From: Rhodanobacter sp.
GTDB lineage: Bacteria; Pseudomonadota; Gammaproteobacteria; Xanthomonadales; Rhodanobacteraceae
DNA length: 64,000 nucleotides
Assembly (NCBI GenBank): GCA_004298045.1
Contig: SCRM01000019.1
Coordinates: 124,001 to 188,000 of the forward strand
Reading direction: 5' to 3'
Positions within the stretch are counted from its first letter, which is position 1; the number at the start of each line of letters is the position of its first letter. The position numbers were made by a program, and so were the translations under genes. The notes beneath the pieces were generated by a model. That model was not told where the DNA came from. It made no database searches and was given only the letters and a program-made list of their open reading frames with translations. Positions 17,134 through 26,221 of this stretch are shown piece after piece.

Positions 17134-20037
17134 TCAGGGGTTGTATGGCCTGGGGTAGCCCGCGACCGGCAAGTCCGACACCGGTGCGGTCAGTTTCACC
17201 GGGGCCTGCTGTTGCACGGCGCCACCGGCGTCCACGTAGAAATCGAGTATGCCCGCGGTGCTGCTCATGAAGGTGCCACCCTGGCTCACGGTGACGGTCA
17301 GGTTGCTGCCGCTGACACTAGTGGTGATGTTGTAGCCAACCCCCGGCGCCAGCTCGGTGATGAGGTGGTGGGTTTGCGACGCCGGCACCACGTAGCTGAT
17401 CGGGCCGGCCACCGCGGTACCGGCCGCCACGCCACTCTGCAGCACCACGTTGACGCCGGCACTCGAAGTCAGCCTTACACCAACCATGTTGCCCTGGGTC
17501 GCCGTAACCGGCGCCGCTGCGGCGACGGCGGCAGGCGTTGCCGCCGTGTCGAATACGGTCAACCACGTCTGGCTGGCACCCGCGCTGCCCGGGCGCTCCT
17601 GCACCTGCCAGACCTTGGTGGGGTTGCTCGTGGGGTACAACGCAATCGTGGTCAGCGCGGCGTTGACCGGGTAAACCGTGGTCATTGCACCGACATACAC
17701 GCCGTTGTAGGTGATATCCAACCGGTTCTGCCCACTGGCCGCTGCGCCGGCAACGGGCATCGCCGGGAAGTGCCACGCGAGAAACTGGTCGTGGCTGCTG
17801 CTGGAATTACTGGTGCGGTCGTACACGAGAAAGAGATTGGGCCGCAGGTAAACGATCTGCCGCGTCCAGCCGGTCACCGCCAGGCCAGCCTTGAACGGCC
17901 GGTACATGTCCGCCAGCCCGGTGGCCTGCACGTACACGTAATCCGGCTTGTCCTCGAACAAGGCGACTTTCGTGCTGGCGGAAGCAGGCGTGACCATGCC
18001 TTGCCCATAAGGCTCGACCAGGGTGCCGCCACTCATGTTGCGCACGTAGTAGATGTTGTAGATCTGCTTGTTGCCCTGATACACCGTACCAGTGAAAGCG
18101 CCATACAAGTCGTTGTAGAGCAGGTTTTCATCCGAACTGCCATTCGGCTCGTGCACCATCCAGCCCCAGGTATTGACCAGCAGTGGCGCATTGCCGCGCA
18201 CGATCGCAATGCTGCCTTCGTCAAACCCTTCCTCGCCCTGATTGGGGTTGTTCACGTAGGGGGCTGCACGAAACGACATCCAGCTCGCTGTGGTCGTCCA
18301 GTCGGACCGTGCGGCCACCATGCCCATGCCGCCGGCAAGGTACGCCAGCGGCAGCGAGGTGACCGGCGCCGTCGGCAACCGGGTGGCGTCGTCGAGAAAT
18401 GCGAGCCACGCCGGTGCGGGGTTGTAATTCGACGTCGCGGCACTGACGTTGTTCATGTATTGGTGAAACACCGCGACCTTGTGCGAGCCCCAGTAGTTGA
18501 GCGTCCCCAGCACCTGTTGAAAGAAGCTCATCCACGGCGTGCCAACGGGAGGCGTCGGGTTGCCATTCGAATGATTCATGTCGCGATCGTCGAAGTACGC
18601 CCGCGACGGCCAGGTAAGGTGCATCGCGTAATCCGCGTTTTCCAGCGGGAAAGTGAATGCCGGCTGCGTGTGCACCAGATCCGCCCCGGTGGCCGTTTTC
18701 ACTTCGCGCATCGGCAAACTCAGGTTGAGGATGGCTGGCGGCCCGTAATTGCCAAAACCCTCGGGCCAACCGCCGCCGGCCAGGTACTGGCTGTAATACG
18801 GCTGCACTTTCTGCGCAAACTGGTTGCTGTACCAATCATTCCATTCGGCCGGCGCATTGGGGTTGTCGCCGAATGTTGCCATGGCAATCACTGCCTTGGC
18901 GTGGAAATAGCCGGCGTAGTAATTGCTTTGCGGGTTCGGGTAGGCGAAGTAGGCGCAACCGGTAGACGTTTCCCACGGCACCAGCCACGAGTTGGCCGTG
19001 GTGTATACCTGCGCACGCTGCGCGGCTGTCAGCAGGTCGTACAGCCAGTCGTAGCCGAGCCCGAACCCCACGCCGTAGTTGCGGATGCCGTAGCCGGAAT
19101 CCGTGCACGGGTCCTGCCCCTGGTTGCCGCTGCCGGTCGAATACGGCGTGGACATCTTCATGAGGATGTCCACGCCCTTGGCGCCATACGTCGCCGCCGC
19201 GCTCGGGTTGCTCGCCTTGAGGGCCTGGTAGCACATGCCCTCGGCCAACACGGCGGGCAGGTACTCTTCCCCTTGATACCCGGACCCCAAGTTCGGCGGA
19301 TTCGGATACGCCGTACCGGTCGGATAGTTCACTTGCCCGCCGATGAAGCGATCGCAGTTGGCCTTGAGTGCCTGCCACGCCGGGGTGTTGGCAGCCACGT
19401 CCGCCTGCATTCTGGCTATCGTCGCAGGGTCGAGCAACAGCCGTGGGTGCCCCGCGATGACCGTCGGCAGCGCCGCCGCCGGCTGCACGGCAAACGGCAC
19501 CGGGGCAAACGCACCCTGCGCGAGCGGAACCGCCGAACCGGCGTTGCCGGTTGCGACCGCAACGGTCAGCGGCGGGACAAGGCAGGGCGACGGGCGCGCC
19601 CGGGGAGCCTCCAGCGACGAGACCGCAATAGCCGAGCCCACCCGGTAGCCGCAATCTTCCTGTGGGGTCGACACCACGGCAGGACGGCTCTCGAATCCTG
19701 CCGGCACCTCGCGCGGCCGCGCGAAGGTCATCGGCGCACCCGCAACAAAAGGGTCCTGCACGAGCCAGGGCGGCAGGGGGCTGGGGATGACGACCCGACC
19801 AACCGCGCCGCCTTCGGACGCGTCAAGCTCCGCGTCGCTCGGCACGGGCGCGGCAACCGGCGCTCGCGTCGCCCCGACAAAGTGCGTCAGGGCGATGCGC
19901 ACCTGAGGCACCGCGACACTCGCTGCCGCCAGCACCGTCGACACCAACAGGGCGATCATGCCCAAGGCGCGCAGGCGCCGCCTGCGTGGCGTGCGTTCCG
20001 CAGACACCGGCTCGGTCGCGTGGATGTCGTCTGCCAT
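17134..20037 (-). CDS. Membrane-anchored heparinase II/III-like polysaccharide lyase
   Basis: This is a 967-residue protein with a cytoplasmic Arg-rich start (TPRRRRLR) and one hydrophobic segment at about 25-45, so it is tethered to the inner membrane with a large periplasmic part. After a low-complexity spacer, HPRLLLDPATIARMQADV begins a region resembling the alpha/alpha-toroid of alginate lyase/heparinase II/III proteins, with aromatic-rich segments such as GYDWLYDL and HFHAKA-like YAGYFHAKA. The C-terminal part looks like a beta-sandwich. It probably cleaves or edits the polysaccharide made by this locus, as EPS loci often encode a cognate lyase. I did not identify the catalytic residues with certainty. 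Confidence 0.65.
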   Translation of the reverse strand: MADDIHATEPVSAERTPRRRRLRALGMIALLVSTVLAAASVAVPQVRIALTHFVGATRAPVAAPVPSDAELDASEGGAVGRVVIPSPLPPWLVQDPFVAGAPMTFARPREVPAGFESRPAVVSTPQEDCGYRVGSAIAVSSLEAPRARPSPCLVPPLTVAVATGNAGSAVPLAQGAFAPVPFAVQPAAALPTVIAGHPRLLLDPATIARMQADVAANTPAWQALKANCDRFIGGQVNYPTGTAYPNPPNLGSGYQGEEYLPAVLAEGMCYQALKASNPSAAATYGAKGVDILMKMSTPYSTGSGNQGQDPCTDSGYGIRNYGVGFGLGYDWLYDLLTAAQRAQVYTTANSWLVPWETSTGCAYFAYPNPQSNYYAGYFHAKAVIAMATFGDNPNAPAEWNDWYSNQFAQKVQPYYSQYLAGGGWPEGFGNYGPPAILNLSLPMREVKTATGADLVHTQPAFTFPLENADYAMHLTWPSRAYFDDRDMNHSNGNPTPPVGTPWMSFFQQVLGTLNYWGSHKVAVFHQYMNNVSAATSNYNPAPAWLAFLDDATRLPTAPVTSLPLAYLAGGMGMVAARSDWTTTASWMSFRAAPYVNNPNQGEEGFDEGSIAIVRGNAPLLVNTWGWMVHEPNGSSDENLLYNDLYGAFTGTVYQGNKQIYNIYYVRNMSGGTLVEPYGQGMVTPASASTKVALFEDKPDYVYVQATGLADMYRPFKAGLAVTGWTRQIVYLRPNLFLVYDRTSNSSSSHDQFLAWHFPAMPVAGAAASGQNRLDITYNGVYVGAMTTVYPVNAALTTIALYPTSNPTKVWQVQERPGSAGASQTWLTVFDTAATPAAVAAAAPVTATQGNMVGVRLTSSAGVNVVLQSGVAAGTAVAGPISYVVPASQTHHLITELAPGVGYNITTSVSGSNLTVTVSQGGTFMSSTAGILDFYVDAGGAVQQQAPVKLTAPVSDLPVAGYPRPYNP

Positions 20038-20208
20038 GGTCGCGGACTCGTGTGGTTCAGAGCGTTATGATGACATGCTGCCAACTCCCAGGCCGTAGCA
20101 ACCGCGCCCACCGCGACTGGAACGCCGCCAAGGCCATCCGAACGCCTTTCGCACCATGCATGGCAACACCCGGTCGATCGGCGTACGCCACCCGGCACAC
20201 CGGAGGTC
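20038..20208. other. Intergenic region upstream of the lyase-like gene
   Basis: These 171 bases lie between the sugar transferase stop and the lyase start, both on the minus strand. I see no clear promoter, hairpin or RNA gene in them. Confidence 0.4.
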
Positions 20209-21594
20209 TCACCGAGCGCCGCGTCCAAATACCACCACTTCCAGCGTCTGGATCAGGATCAGCAGATCAAACACGAGATTGTGGTTCTTGACGTAGTAAA
20301 GGTCGTATTTGAGCTTTTCCGCAGCATCTTCTTCGGAGGCGCCGTAGGGGTAGCGCAGTTGGGCCCAGCCGGCGAGGCCGGGCTTCAAGGTGTGGCGCAG
20401 GCTGTAGTAGTCGATCTTCTTGGTCAGGTTGGCGACAAACTGCGGACGCTCCGGGCGTGGGCCGATGAAGCTCATTTCGCCCTTGAGCACGTTCCACAAT
20501 TGCGGTAGTTCGTCCAGGCGAACCTTGCGGATGAAGCGACCCACGCGGGTCACGCGGTTGTCGTGCTTGGCCGCCCAGCGTGCAATGCCATCGCGCTCGG
20601 CGTCGGTGCGCATGCTGCGGAACTTGATGAGCTGGAATGTCTTGCCGCGCACGCCGACGCGCTCCTGCCGGTACAGCACGGGTTGCCCCGCACCCGACTC
20701 GATGCGGATGGCCAGCGCGGTCAGCAGCATCAACGGCCAGGTCAGCGCCAGCACCAGTACAGCGGCGGCAAGATCGAACCCGCGCTTGGTCAGCTTGCGC
20801 ATGGGTGTGCTGTCGAAGCCGCCTGAATACACCAGCCACGAGGGGTGGGTAAGCGAAAGCTGCACGCGGCCGGATTCGCGCTCGAAGAACGTGGTGAGGT
20901 CAGTGACGGCAATGCCGAGCTGACGGCATTGCAGCAGCTCTTCCATCAGCAGGTTGCCGCGGCGGTCGTCCACGCCAACGATGATCTCGTCGATGTGTTG
21001 CGCCTCGGCCCACGCATCGAGCGGCGAGTCCAGACTCAGCAGGCGGTCTGCCGGCACCTCGACCGGCTCGCCGTCGCGCGCGACAAAACCGACCACGACG
21101 AAACCGCGCCGATCCGATTGGCGCCGCAGGCGGCTATGGACTTGCGAAGCGCGCACGCCCGCACCCAGCACGAGGATGCGGCGCTTGAACGCTTCCACTT
21201 CCACCAGGCGAATGAACGCCGCACGGAACGCGGTGACGGCCAGGAAACCAAGCACCAGCGCAATGCCCAGCACACCGCGCCCGACAAATGTCTGCGGCAC
21301 CACATAAAACGCGACGGCCAGGCCCAGCGCACCGAGCAGGAAACCAATGGCCTGCCGCGCGAGCAGGCCAAACCAGGTCGTGCGCATGTGCAGCTGGTAC
21401 TGCCCCATCGCGGCAAGGCCGAGCATGATCATGCCGGCGAACATCAGCGAGCGTTCGGGCAGGTGTCCCAAGGCGTTGATGCTGCCAAAACGCAGCCAGG
21501 TGGCCATGTTCAGCGCGACGCCCAGGCACAACAACTCACCAAGCGCCAGCAGCAACAACCAGCGGGTGGACTGCCGATGCAGAGAACGCCACAT
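20209..21594 (-). CDS. Undecaprenyl-phosphate sugar transferase (initiating EPS glycosyltransferase)
   Basis: This is a 461-residue polytopic polyprenyl glycosylphosphotransferase. The start is the ATG giving MWRSLHRQ, which follows a strong GGGAAGGGAAG ribosome-binding site. It has four or five N-terminal membrane segments (to about 130), a CoA-binding-like Rossmann segment (RRILVLGAGVRASQ), a further membrane helix (about 265-290), and the C-terminal sugar-transferase domain with KFRSMRTDAE, KVRLDELPQLWNVLKG and SFIGPRPERP. It transfers the first sugar-1-phosphate to undecaprenyl phosphate. It resembles the family associated with exosortase-A (EpsH1) EPS systems. A CRP-like site lies upstream. 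Confidence 0.9.
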   Translation of the reverse strand: MWRSLHRQSTRWLLLLALGELLCLGVALNMATWLRFGSINALGHLPERSLMFAGMIMLGLAAMGQYQLHMRTTWFGLLARQAIGFLLGALGLAVAFYVVPQTFVGRGVLGIALVLGFLAVTAFRAAFIRLVEVEAFKRRILVLGAGVRASQVHSRLRRQSDRRGFVVVGFVARDGEPVEVPADRLLSLDSPLDAWAEAQHIDEIIVGVDDRRGNLLMEELLQCRQLGIAVTDLTTFFERESGRVQLSLTHPSWLVYSGGFDSTPMRKLTKRGFDLAAAVLVLALTWPLMLLTALAIRIESGAGQPVLYRQERVGVRGKTFQLIKFRSMRTDAERDGIARWAAKHDNRVTRVGRFIRKVRLDELPQLWNVLKGEMSFIGPRPERPQFVANLTKKIDYYSLRHTLKPGLAGWAQLRYPYGASEEDAAEKLKYDLYYVKNHNLVFDLLILIQTLEVVVFGRGAR

Positions 21595-21694
21595 GCCGCT
21601 TCCCTTCCCTGATGACCGAAGTGGAGCGGAAAGCCTAGCCGCAACGGCAGCGCGTGTCCATAGCACCAGATATCGTTTTCTGCAATACGAGTTA

Positions 21695-21710
21695 CGTGAT
21701 GTGCGTCACA
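21695..21710. promoter_or_regulatory. CRP/Clp-like operator upstream of sugar transferase
   Basis: CGTGATGTGCGTCACA matches TGTGA-N6-TCACA at 9 of 10 conserved positions. It is centred about 108 bases upstream of the sugar transferase start, in the 163-base gap after the epimerase gene, so this gene may have its own Clp-type promoter. Confidence 0.68.
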
Positions 21711-21757
21711 TTCCTAACACATATTTCACGACAACTGATTCGTCGTGGCCCGTGGTC

Positions 21758-22813
21758 TCACGAACCGGGTTGGCTGGCGATAAAGCCGAGATACCACGGC
21801 ATGGCAACGTCCAGCCCCTGCAGCAGGGTGTGGGTGGGCGCGTAGCCCAGGCGGGCGTGCGCGCGGCTGATGTCGGCCAGCGAGTGGCGCACGTCGCCGG
21901 GGCGGAAGTCGCGGTACACCGCCGGCAGGTCGTAGTGCACGTCGGCGGCGGCGAGGCCATCGACCAGCCCGGCAAAAAGCTCGTTCAGGCTGGTGCGCTG
22001 GCCCACCGCCACGTTGTAGACGAGGTTGCGCTGCTCCTCGTCCGCCAGCGCCGCGAGCAGGTTGGCCTGCACCGCGTTGGCGACGAAGCAGAAATCGCGC
22101 GTGGTTTCGCCGTCGCCGTTGATGTAGACGTGCTCGCGCTTGATCATCGTCGCCAGCCACTGCGGAATCACCGCCGCATAGGCGCCGTCCGGGTCCTGGC
22201 GCGGACCGAACACGTTGAAGTAGCGCAGGCCGATGGCCTTGAAGCCGTAGCAGCGGGTGAACACGTCGGCGTAGATTTCGTCGAGCAGCTTGGTCACCGC
22301 ATAAGGCGACAGCGCATGGCCGATCTTGTCCTCCACCTTGGGCAGGCTCGGCTCGTCGCCGTAGGTGGAACTGGACGCCGCATAGGTGAAGGTTTGCACC
22401 TTGGCGTCGCGCGCGGCCACCAGCATGTTGAGGAACCCGGTGGCGTTCGCGGCGTGGGTGGCGAGCGGGTCTTCGATCGAGCGCGGCACCGAGCCGAGCG
22501 CTGCCTGATGCAGCACGTAGTGCACGTCGCGGCAGGCTGCCTGGCAGTCTTCCAGCTTGCGGATGTCGTGCTCGAGGAAGGTGAAGCGCGACCAGGCCTC
22601 GGGCCCGACCAGGCGTTCCACCTCGTCCAGGTTGCGCTGGTAGCCGGTGGCGAAGTTGTCCAGCCCGACCACGGTCTGTCCGAGTGCGAGCAGCGCCTCG
22701 ACCAGGTTGGAGCCGATGAAGCCGGCGGCGCCGGTCACCAGCCACTTGTGTCCGGCCTGCGCGCGCACGCGTTCCTGCACGGTTTGCGGCAGCAGGGTGT
22801 CGATCGTTGCCAT
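21758..22813 (-). CDS. tviC: NAD-dependent UDP-GlcNAc(A) C4-epimerase (TviC/WbpP-like)
   Basis: This is a 351-residue extended SDR. The start is the ATG in TGATG, overlapping the dehydrogenase stop by one base, with GGGAGG 5 bases upstream. It has a [10 protein letters not shown] Rossmann motif, a catalytic SSS..YAVTK segment (AASSSTYG and [11 protein letters not shown]) and [14 protein letters not shown], matching the TviC/VipB/WbpP group of UDP-N-acetylglucosamine (uronic acid) 4-epimerases. Together with the adjacent dehydrogenase it should make UDP-GalNAcA or a related uronic acid for the exopolysaccharide. Confidence 0.88.
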   Translation of the reverse strand: MATIDTLLPQTVQERVRAQAGHKWLVTGAAGFIGSNLVEALLALGQTVVGLDNFATGYQRNLDEVERLVGPEAWSRFTFLEHDIRKLEDCQAACRDVHYVLHQAALGSVPRSIEDPLATHAANATGFLNMLVAARDAKVQTFTYAASSSTYGDEPSLPKVEDKIGHALSPYAVTKLLDEIYADVFTRCYGFKAIGLRYFNVFGPRQDPDGAYAAVIPQWLATMIKREHVYINGDGETTRDFCFVANAVQANLLAALADEEQRNLVYNVAVGQRTSLNELFAGLVDGLAAADVHYDLPAVYRDFRPGDVRHSLADISRAHARLGYAPTHTLLQGLDVAMPWYLGFIASQPGS

Positions 22814-24090
22814 CACAGCCTCCCGTCCACCGCGTCGCGCGGCAGCACGTACTTAACGTCGTACACCACCGACTGCGGCTTGCCGAACGTGCGCACGCCA
22901 GCGGCGCCCAGCTCCACGAACTGCTGGTGCGCCACCGCGATGACGACGGCGTCGTAGTCGCCCGCTTTGGGGGCGGCGATCGGCGTAATGCCGTATTCGT
23001 GCTTGGCCGCCGCCGCATCCACCCACGGGTCGTACACGTCCACCGCGAGGTTGTAGTCGGTGAGCGTGTGCACGATGTCGACCACCCGCGTGTTGCGCAG
23101 GTCCGGGCAGTTCTCCTTGAACGCGAGGCCGAGCATCAGCACCTTCGCATGCACCGGGTTGATGCCCTTGCGCAGCATCAGGCGCACGACCTCGTCGGCC
23201 ACGTACGGGCCCATGCCGTCGTTGGTGCGGCGACCGGCGAGGATCACGTCGGGGTGATGGCCGACCTCCTGCGCCTTGTGGGTGAGGTAATACGGATCGA
23301 CGCTGATGCAGTGCCCGCCCACCAGGCCCGGGCGGAACGGCAGGAAGTTCCACTTGGTGCCGGCCGCCTCCAGCACTTCCAGGGTGTCGATGCCGAGTTT
23401 GTTGAACAACTTGGCAAGGTCGTTGACCAGCGCGATGTTCAGGTCGCGCTGGGTGTTCTCGATCACCTTGGCGGCCTCGGCCACCTTGATGCTGCTGGCC
23501 TTGTGGGTGCCGGCGGTGATGATCGAGGCGTACAGCGCATTGACGAACTCGGCCACTTCCGGCGTGGAGCCGGAGGTGACCTTGCGGATGCCGGTGACGC
23601 GGTGCTGCTTGTCGCCGGGGTTGATCCGCTCCGGGCTGTAGCCGGCGAAGAAATCCCGGTTGAAGACCAGGCCGGAACCCTTGGCCAGGATCGGCACGCA
23701 CACCTCTTCGGTGCAGCCCGGATACACGGTGGATTCGTACACCACGATGTCGCCCTTTTTCAGCACCTTCGCCAGCGTCTCGCTGGCCTTGACCAGCGGC
23801 GTCAGATCGGGGCGCTTGGCCGTGTCGATCGGGGTCGGCACGGTGACGATGTAGAAGTTTGCGCCGCGCAGGTCCTCCAGTGCGGAGGAGAACCGCAACC
23901 GCGGTGCCGCGCCGAGTTCGGCAGAGGTGACTTCCAGCGTGCGATCCCTGCCCGCGCGCAACTCGCCGACGCGCGCCTCGTTGATGTCGAAGCCGAGCGT
24001 GTCGTAGTGCTTGCCGTATTCCACCGCGAGCGGCAGGCCGACGTAGCCCAGGCCAACGATCGCGATCTTGGTGTCTTGCAGATTTCGCAT
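22813..24090 (-). CDS. tviB: UDP-N-acetyl-hexosamine 6-dehydrogenase (TviB/WbpA-like)
   Basis: This 425-residue nucleotide-sugar dehydrogenase has an N-terminal Rossmann motif ([18 protein letters not shown]), a central domain containing YESTVYPGC, and the catalytic cysteine in [12 protein letters not shown]. It oxidises the C6 hydroxyl of UDP-HexNAc twice to give the uronic acid. The sequence fits the TviB/WbpO-like branch rather than UDP-glucose dehydrogenase. It is the first gene of the minus-strand pair, and a CRP-like site lies 181 bases upstream. Confidence 0.9.
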   Translation of the reverse strand: MRNLQDTKIAIVGLGYVGLPLAVEYGKHYDTLGFDINEARVGELRAGRDRTLEVTSAELGAAPRLRFSSALEDLRGANFYIVTVPTPIDTAKRPDLTPLVKASETLAKVLKKGDIVVYESTVYPGCTEEVCVPILAKGSGLVFNRDFFAGYSPERINPGDKQHRVTGIRKVTSGSTPEVAEFVNALYASIITAGTHKASSIKVAEAAKVIENTQRDLNIALVNDLAKLFNKLGIDTLEVLEAAGTKWNFLPFRPGLVGGHCISVDPYYLTHKAQEVGHHPDVILAGRRTNDGMGPYVADEVVRLMLRKGINPVHAKVLMLGLAFKENCPDLRNTRVVDIVHTLTDYNLAVDVYDPWVDAAAAKHEYGITPIAAPKAGDYDAVVIAVAHQQFVELGAAGVRTFGKPQSVVYDVKYVLPRDAVDGRL

Positions 24091-24270
24091 GCGCGCATCC
24101 CTGATATCGAACCAACGATGGTCGCCAAGGAGGGCGGCCGACCTGGTGCACAGGCAGGAAAACCCGAGACGCTTGGTTGCGCTCGCCCGGTTTCCTTCAC
24201 CCGCGTCCCGAGCGCGTCATCGTAGCGGCTGCAGGGTTGTGGCGCCTAGCGCCGCTCGTGTGTCTTAAAC

Positions 24271-24286
24271 CGTGACGCACATCACA
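24271..24286. promoter_or_regulatory. CRP/Clp-like operator upstream of tviB
   Basis: CGTGACGCACATCACA matches TGTGA-N6-TCACA at 9 of 10 conserved positions and is the third such site in this locus. It lies between tviB on the minus strand and the glutamate dehydrogenase leader on the plus strand; its spacing to the gdh -35 box (about 88 bases) makes tviB the likelier target. Confidence 0.65.
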
Positions 24287-24373
24287 GCACTAACATTTAT
24301 TCCGTCCATGTCACGTGCTCCAACTATCGCCATCATGCGCCAAAACCCGGATCGCCCCATCGCAAGAAACCGC

Positions 24374-24403
24374 TTGACAGCGTTGCCGGTTGCGCCCTAG
24401 GGT
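24374..24403 (+). promoter_or_regulatory. Promoter of the glutamate dehydrogenase leader
   Basis: The -35 box is TTGACA (24374-24379) and the -10 box is TAGGGT (24398-24403), with an 18-base spacer. The ATG of the leader ORF is 6 bases after the -10 box, so transcription should begin at or next to the ATG. The arrangement is almost identical to the leu/ilv promoter at 26185. Confidence 0.75.
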
Positions 24404-24409
24404 CAATTC

Positions 24410-24547
24410 ATGCCGCACCGCATCATGCCATCCGTAGCCGCACCGAAGCGTTTTGACGGCACGCATGCGGCGCCGCGCAAACTTCGCACAAAAAATCGTC
24501 ACGCCATCCACTTCGACCCTCTCGCGATTCGCGGGGATACGGGCTGA
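24410..24547 (+). CDS. Putative leader peptide upstream of glutamate dehydrogenase
   Basis: This is a 45-codon ORF beginning MPHRIMPSVAA and ending IRGDTG, positioned like the ilv leader peptide: directly after a TTGACA/TAGGGT promoter, apparently leaderless, and before an intrinsic terminator. It has no run of a single regulatory amino acid. Arg and His codons are frequent (6 and 4), but too scattered for a confident attenuation signal. It may be a translated regulator of transcription termination, or a fortuitous ORF in a non-coding leader. Confidence 0.45.
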   Translation: MPHRIMPSVAAPKRFDGTHAAPRKLRTKNRHAIHFDPLAIRGDTG

Positions 24548-24590
24548 AGGCTGCGCCGGGACGGAACCAACCACCTGAGCCAAGCCATGA

Positions 24591-24621
24591 GCCCTGCACC
24601 CCACCGGATGCGGGGCTTTTT
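24591..24621 (+). terminator. Intrinsic terminator/attenuator before glutamate dehydrogenase
   Basis: GCCCTGCA pairs with TGCGGGGC to give an 8-bp stem (one G-U) around a 10-base loop, followed by TTTTT. It lies 43 bases after the leader ORF stop and 58 bases before the gene start, so it would stop leader transcripts unless antitermination occurs. It shares AACCACCTGA and CACCGGA elements with the ilv attenuator. Confidence 0.72.
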
Positions 24622-24679
24622 CATGGTCGGCTTGCCGCGACTTGTTTGACCACCACCAGCCAATGGGGAGACACCAACC

Positions 24680-26026
24680 ATGAGCACACCCGGTTCCAGG
24701 ACCGAATTTCTTGCACGCCTAGAGCGACGCGATCCGCACCAGCCGGAGTTTTTGCAGGCGGTGGGCGAAGTCACCGCGAGCCTGTGGCCGTTTCTTGCCG
24801 CGCACCCGGAATACCTGCGCGATGGCCTGCTGGAGCGTCTGGTGGAACCCGAGCGCGCGATCCAGTTTCGCGTGGCCTGGGTGGACGATCGCGGCCAGGT
24901 GCAGGTGAACCGCGGCTGGCGGGTGCAGCACAGCTCGGCGATCGGGCCGTTCAAGGGCGGCATGCGCCTGCACCCGTCGGTGACGCTCTCGATCCTCAAG
25001 TTTCTCGCCTTCGAGCAAACGCTCAAGAACGCGCTCACCACGCTGCCGATGGGCGGCGGCAAGGGCGGTTCGGACTTCGACCCCAAGGGCAAGAGCGACG
25101 GTGAAGTGATGCGATTTTGTCAGGCGCTGATGCTGGAGCTGTACCGCCATCTGGGGCCGGACACCGACGTGCCGGCCGGCGACATCGGCGTGGGTGCACG
25201 CGAGGTCGGGTTCATGACCGGCATGATGAAAAAGCTCGCGAACCACGCCGGCAGCGTGTTCACCGGCAAGGGCATCGCCTTTGGCGGCAGCCAGATGCGG
25301 CCGGAAGCCACCGGCTATGGCCTGGTGTATTTCGTCGAGGAAATGCAGCAGCACGCCAAACGGCAGACCCACGGCGCACGGGTACTGATCTCCGGCTCCG
25401 GCAACGTCGCCCAGTACGCCGCGCTCAAGATTCGTGAACTGGGCGGCTACGTGCTGACGCTGTCCGATTCCGGTGGCACGCTCTACGCGCCGCACGGCTT
25501 CGATGCCGAGGCGCTGGACGCGATCTGCGCATTGAAGAACGTGCGCCGCGGCCGGCTGGCCGAGCTGGCCGGTGACCAGCGCTTCGAGTATCTGCCCGGC
25601 AAGCGCCCATGGCACATCCCGGCCGAGATCGCGCTGCCCTGTGCCACCCAGAACGAGCTCGACGGCGACGACGCGCGCACGCTGGTGAAAAACGGTGTGC
25701 GCTGCGTGGCCGAGGGCGCCAACATGCCCTCCACGCTGGAGGCAGTCGAAGTGTTCGAAGCCAGCGACGCGCTCTACGCGCCGGGCAAGGCCTCGAACGC
25801 CGGTGGCGTTGCGGTCTCCGGGCTGGAGATGAGCCAGAACGCGATGCGCCTGGCGTGGAGCCATGCCGAGGTGGACGAACGCCTGCACGCGATCATGCAG
25901 GACATCCACGGCAACTGCGTGCGCCACGGCCGGCGCAAGGACGGCACGGTGAACTACGTCGACGGCGCCAACATCGCCGGTTTCGTCAAGGTGGCCGACG
26001 CGATGCTGGCGCAAGGGGTGTATTGA
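24680..26026 (+). CDS. gdhA: NADP-type glutamate dehydrogenase
   Basis: This is a 448-residue hexameric-type glutamate dehydrogenase, close to the length of E. coli GdhA (447). The start has GGGGAG 8-9 bases upstream. Substrate-site segments GPFKGGMRLHPSV and LPMGGGKGGSDFDPKG contain the glutamate-binding and catalytic lysines, followed by VPAGDIGVGAREVGFM and the dinucleotide-binding SGSGNVAQYA. It aminates 2-oxoglutarate to glutamate in the cytoplasm. It is monocistronic, with its own leader, and supplies the glutamate used by the IlvE aminotransferase encoded just downstream. Confidence 0.95.
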   Translation: MSTPGSRTEFLARLERRDPHQPEFLQAVGEVTASLWPFLAAHPEYLRDGLLERLVEPERAIQFRVAWVDDRGQVQVNRGWRVQHSSAIGPFKGGMRLHPSVTLSILKFLAFEQTLKNALTTLPMGGGKGGSDFDPKGKSDGEVMRFCQALMLELYRHLGPDTDVPAGDIGVGAREVGFMTGMMKKLANHAGSVFTGKGIAFGGSQMRPEATGYGLVYFVEEMQQHAKRQTHGARVLISGSGNVAQYAALKIRELGGYVLTLSDSGGTLYAPHGFDAEALDAICALKNVRRGRLAELAGDQRFEYLPGKRPWHIPAEIALPCATQNELDGDDARTLVKNGVRCVAEGANMPSTLEAVEVFEASDALYAPGKASNAGGVAVSGLEMSQNAMRLAWSHAEVDERLHAIMQDIHGNCVRHGRRKDGTVNYVDGANIAGFVKVADAMLAQGVY

Positions 26027-26118
26027 GCGCCAGGGCAAACCGCCTGCCGATCCGAAGCCCGAAACGTGAACGACGATCGCCGGGCTTGCCCCGCAAGCCT
26101 TGTCTCACCCCGGATTCT

Positions 26119-26144
26119 GGTTCGGACGTCCAGCCGTCCGAACC
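26119..26144. repeat. Inverted repeat downstream of gdhA
   Basis: GGTTCGGACG and CGTCCGAACC form a perfect 10-bp inverted repeat around a 6-base loop, 92 bases after the gdhA stop. No T-run follows on the plus strand, so it is at best a weak terminator or an mRNA-stabilising hairpin separating gdhA from the leu/ilv promoter. Confidence 0.5.
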
Positions 26145-26184
26145 AAACACAGCCTCGCTGCCGCGATACTTTCAAAAAAAACTG

Positions 26185-26214
26185 TTGACAGCCGTCAATT
26201 GCTTGCCTTAGGGT
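26185..26214 (+). promoter_or_regulatory. leu/ilv operon promoter
   Basis: TTGACA (26185-26190) and TAGGGT (26209-26214) are separated by 18 bases. An A-rich stretch (26174-26181) just upstream may act as an UP element. The leader-peptide ATG is 7 bases after the -10 box, which predicts a leaderless transcript. Confidence 0.8.
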
Positions 26215-26221
26215 CGGTGTC

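Noticed and set aside
20038-20208. Possible tRNA or small RNA in the gap
   Set aside because: No cloverleaf, TTCRA box or terminator could be found.
22807-24225. 472-codon plus-strand frame
   Set aside because: It is antisense to tviB, which has a complete set of dehydrogenase motifs.
26119-26144. Rho-independent terminator for gdhA
   Set aside because: The 10-bp inverted repeat is clear but has no T-run on the plus strand, so it is listed as a repeat only.
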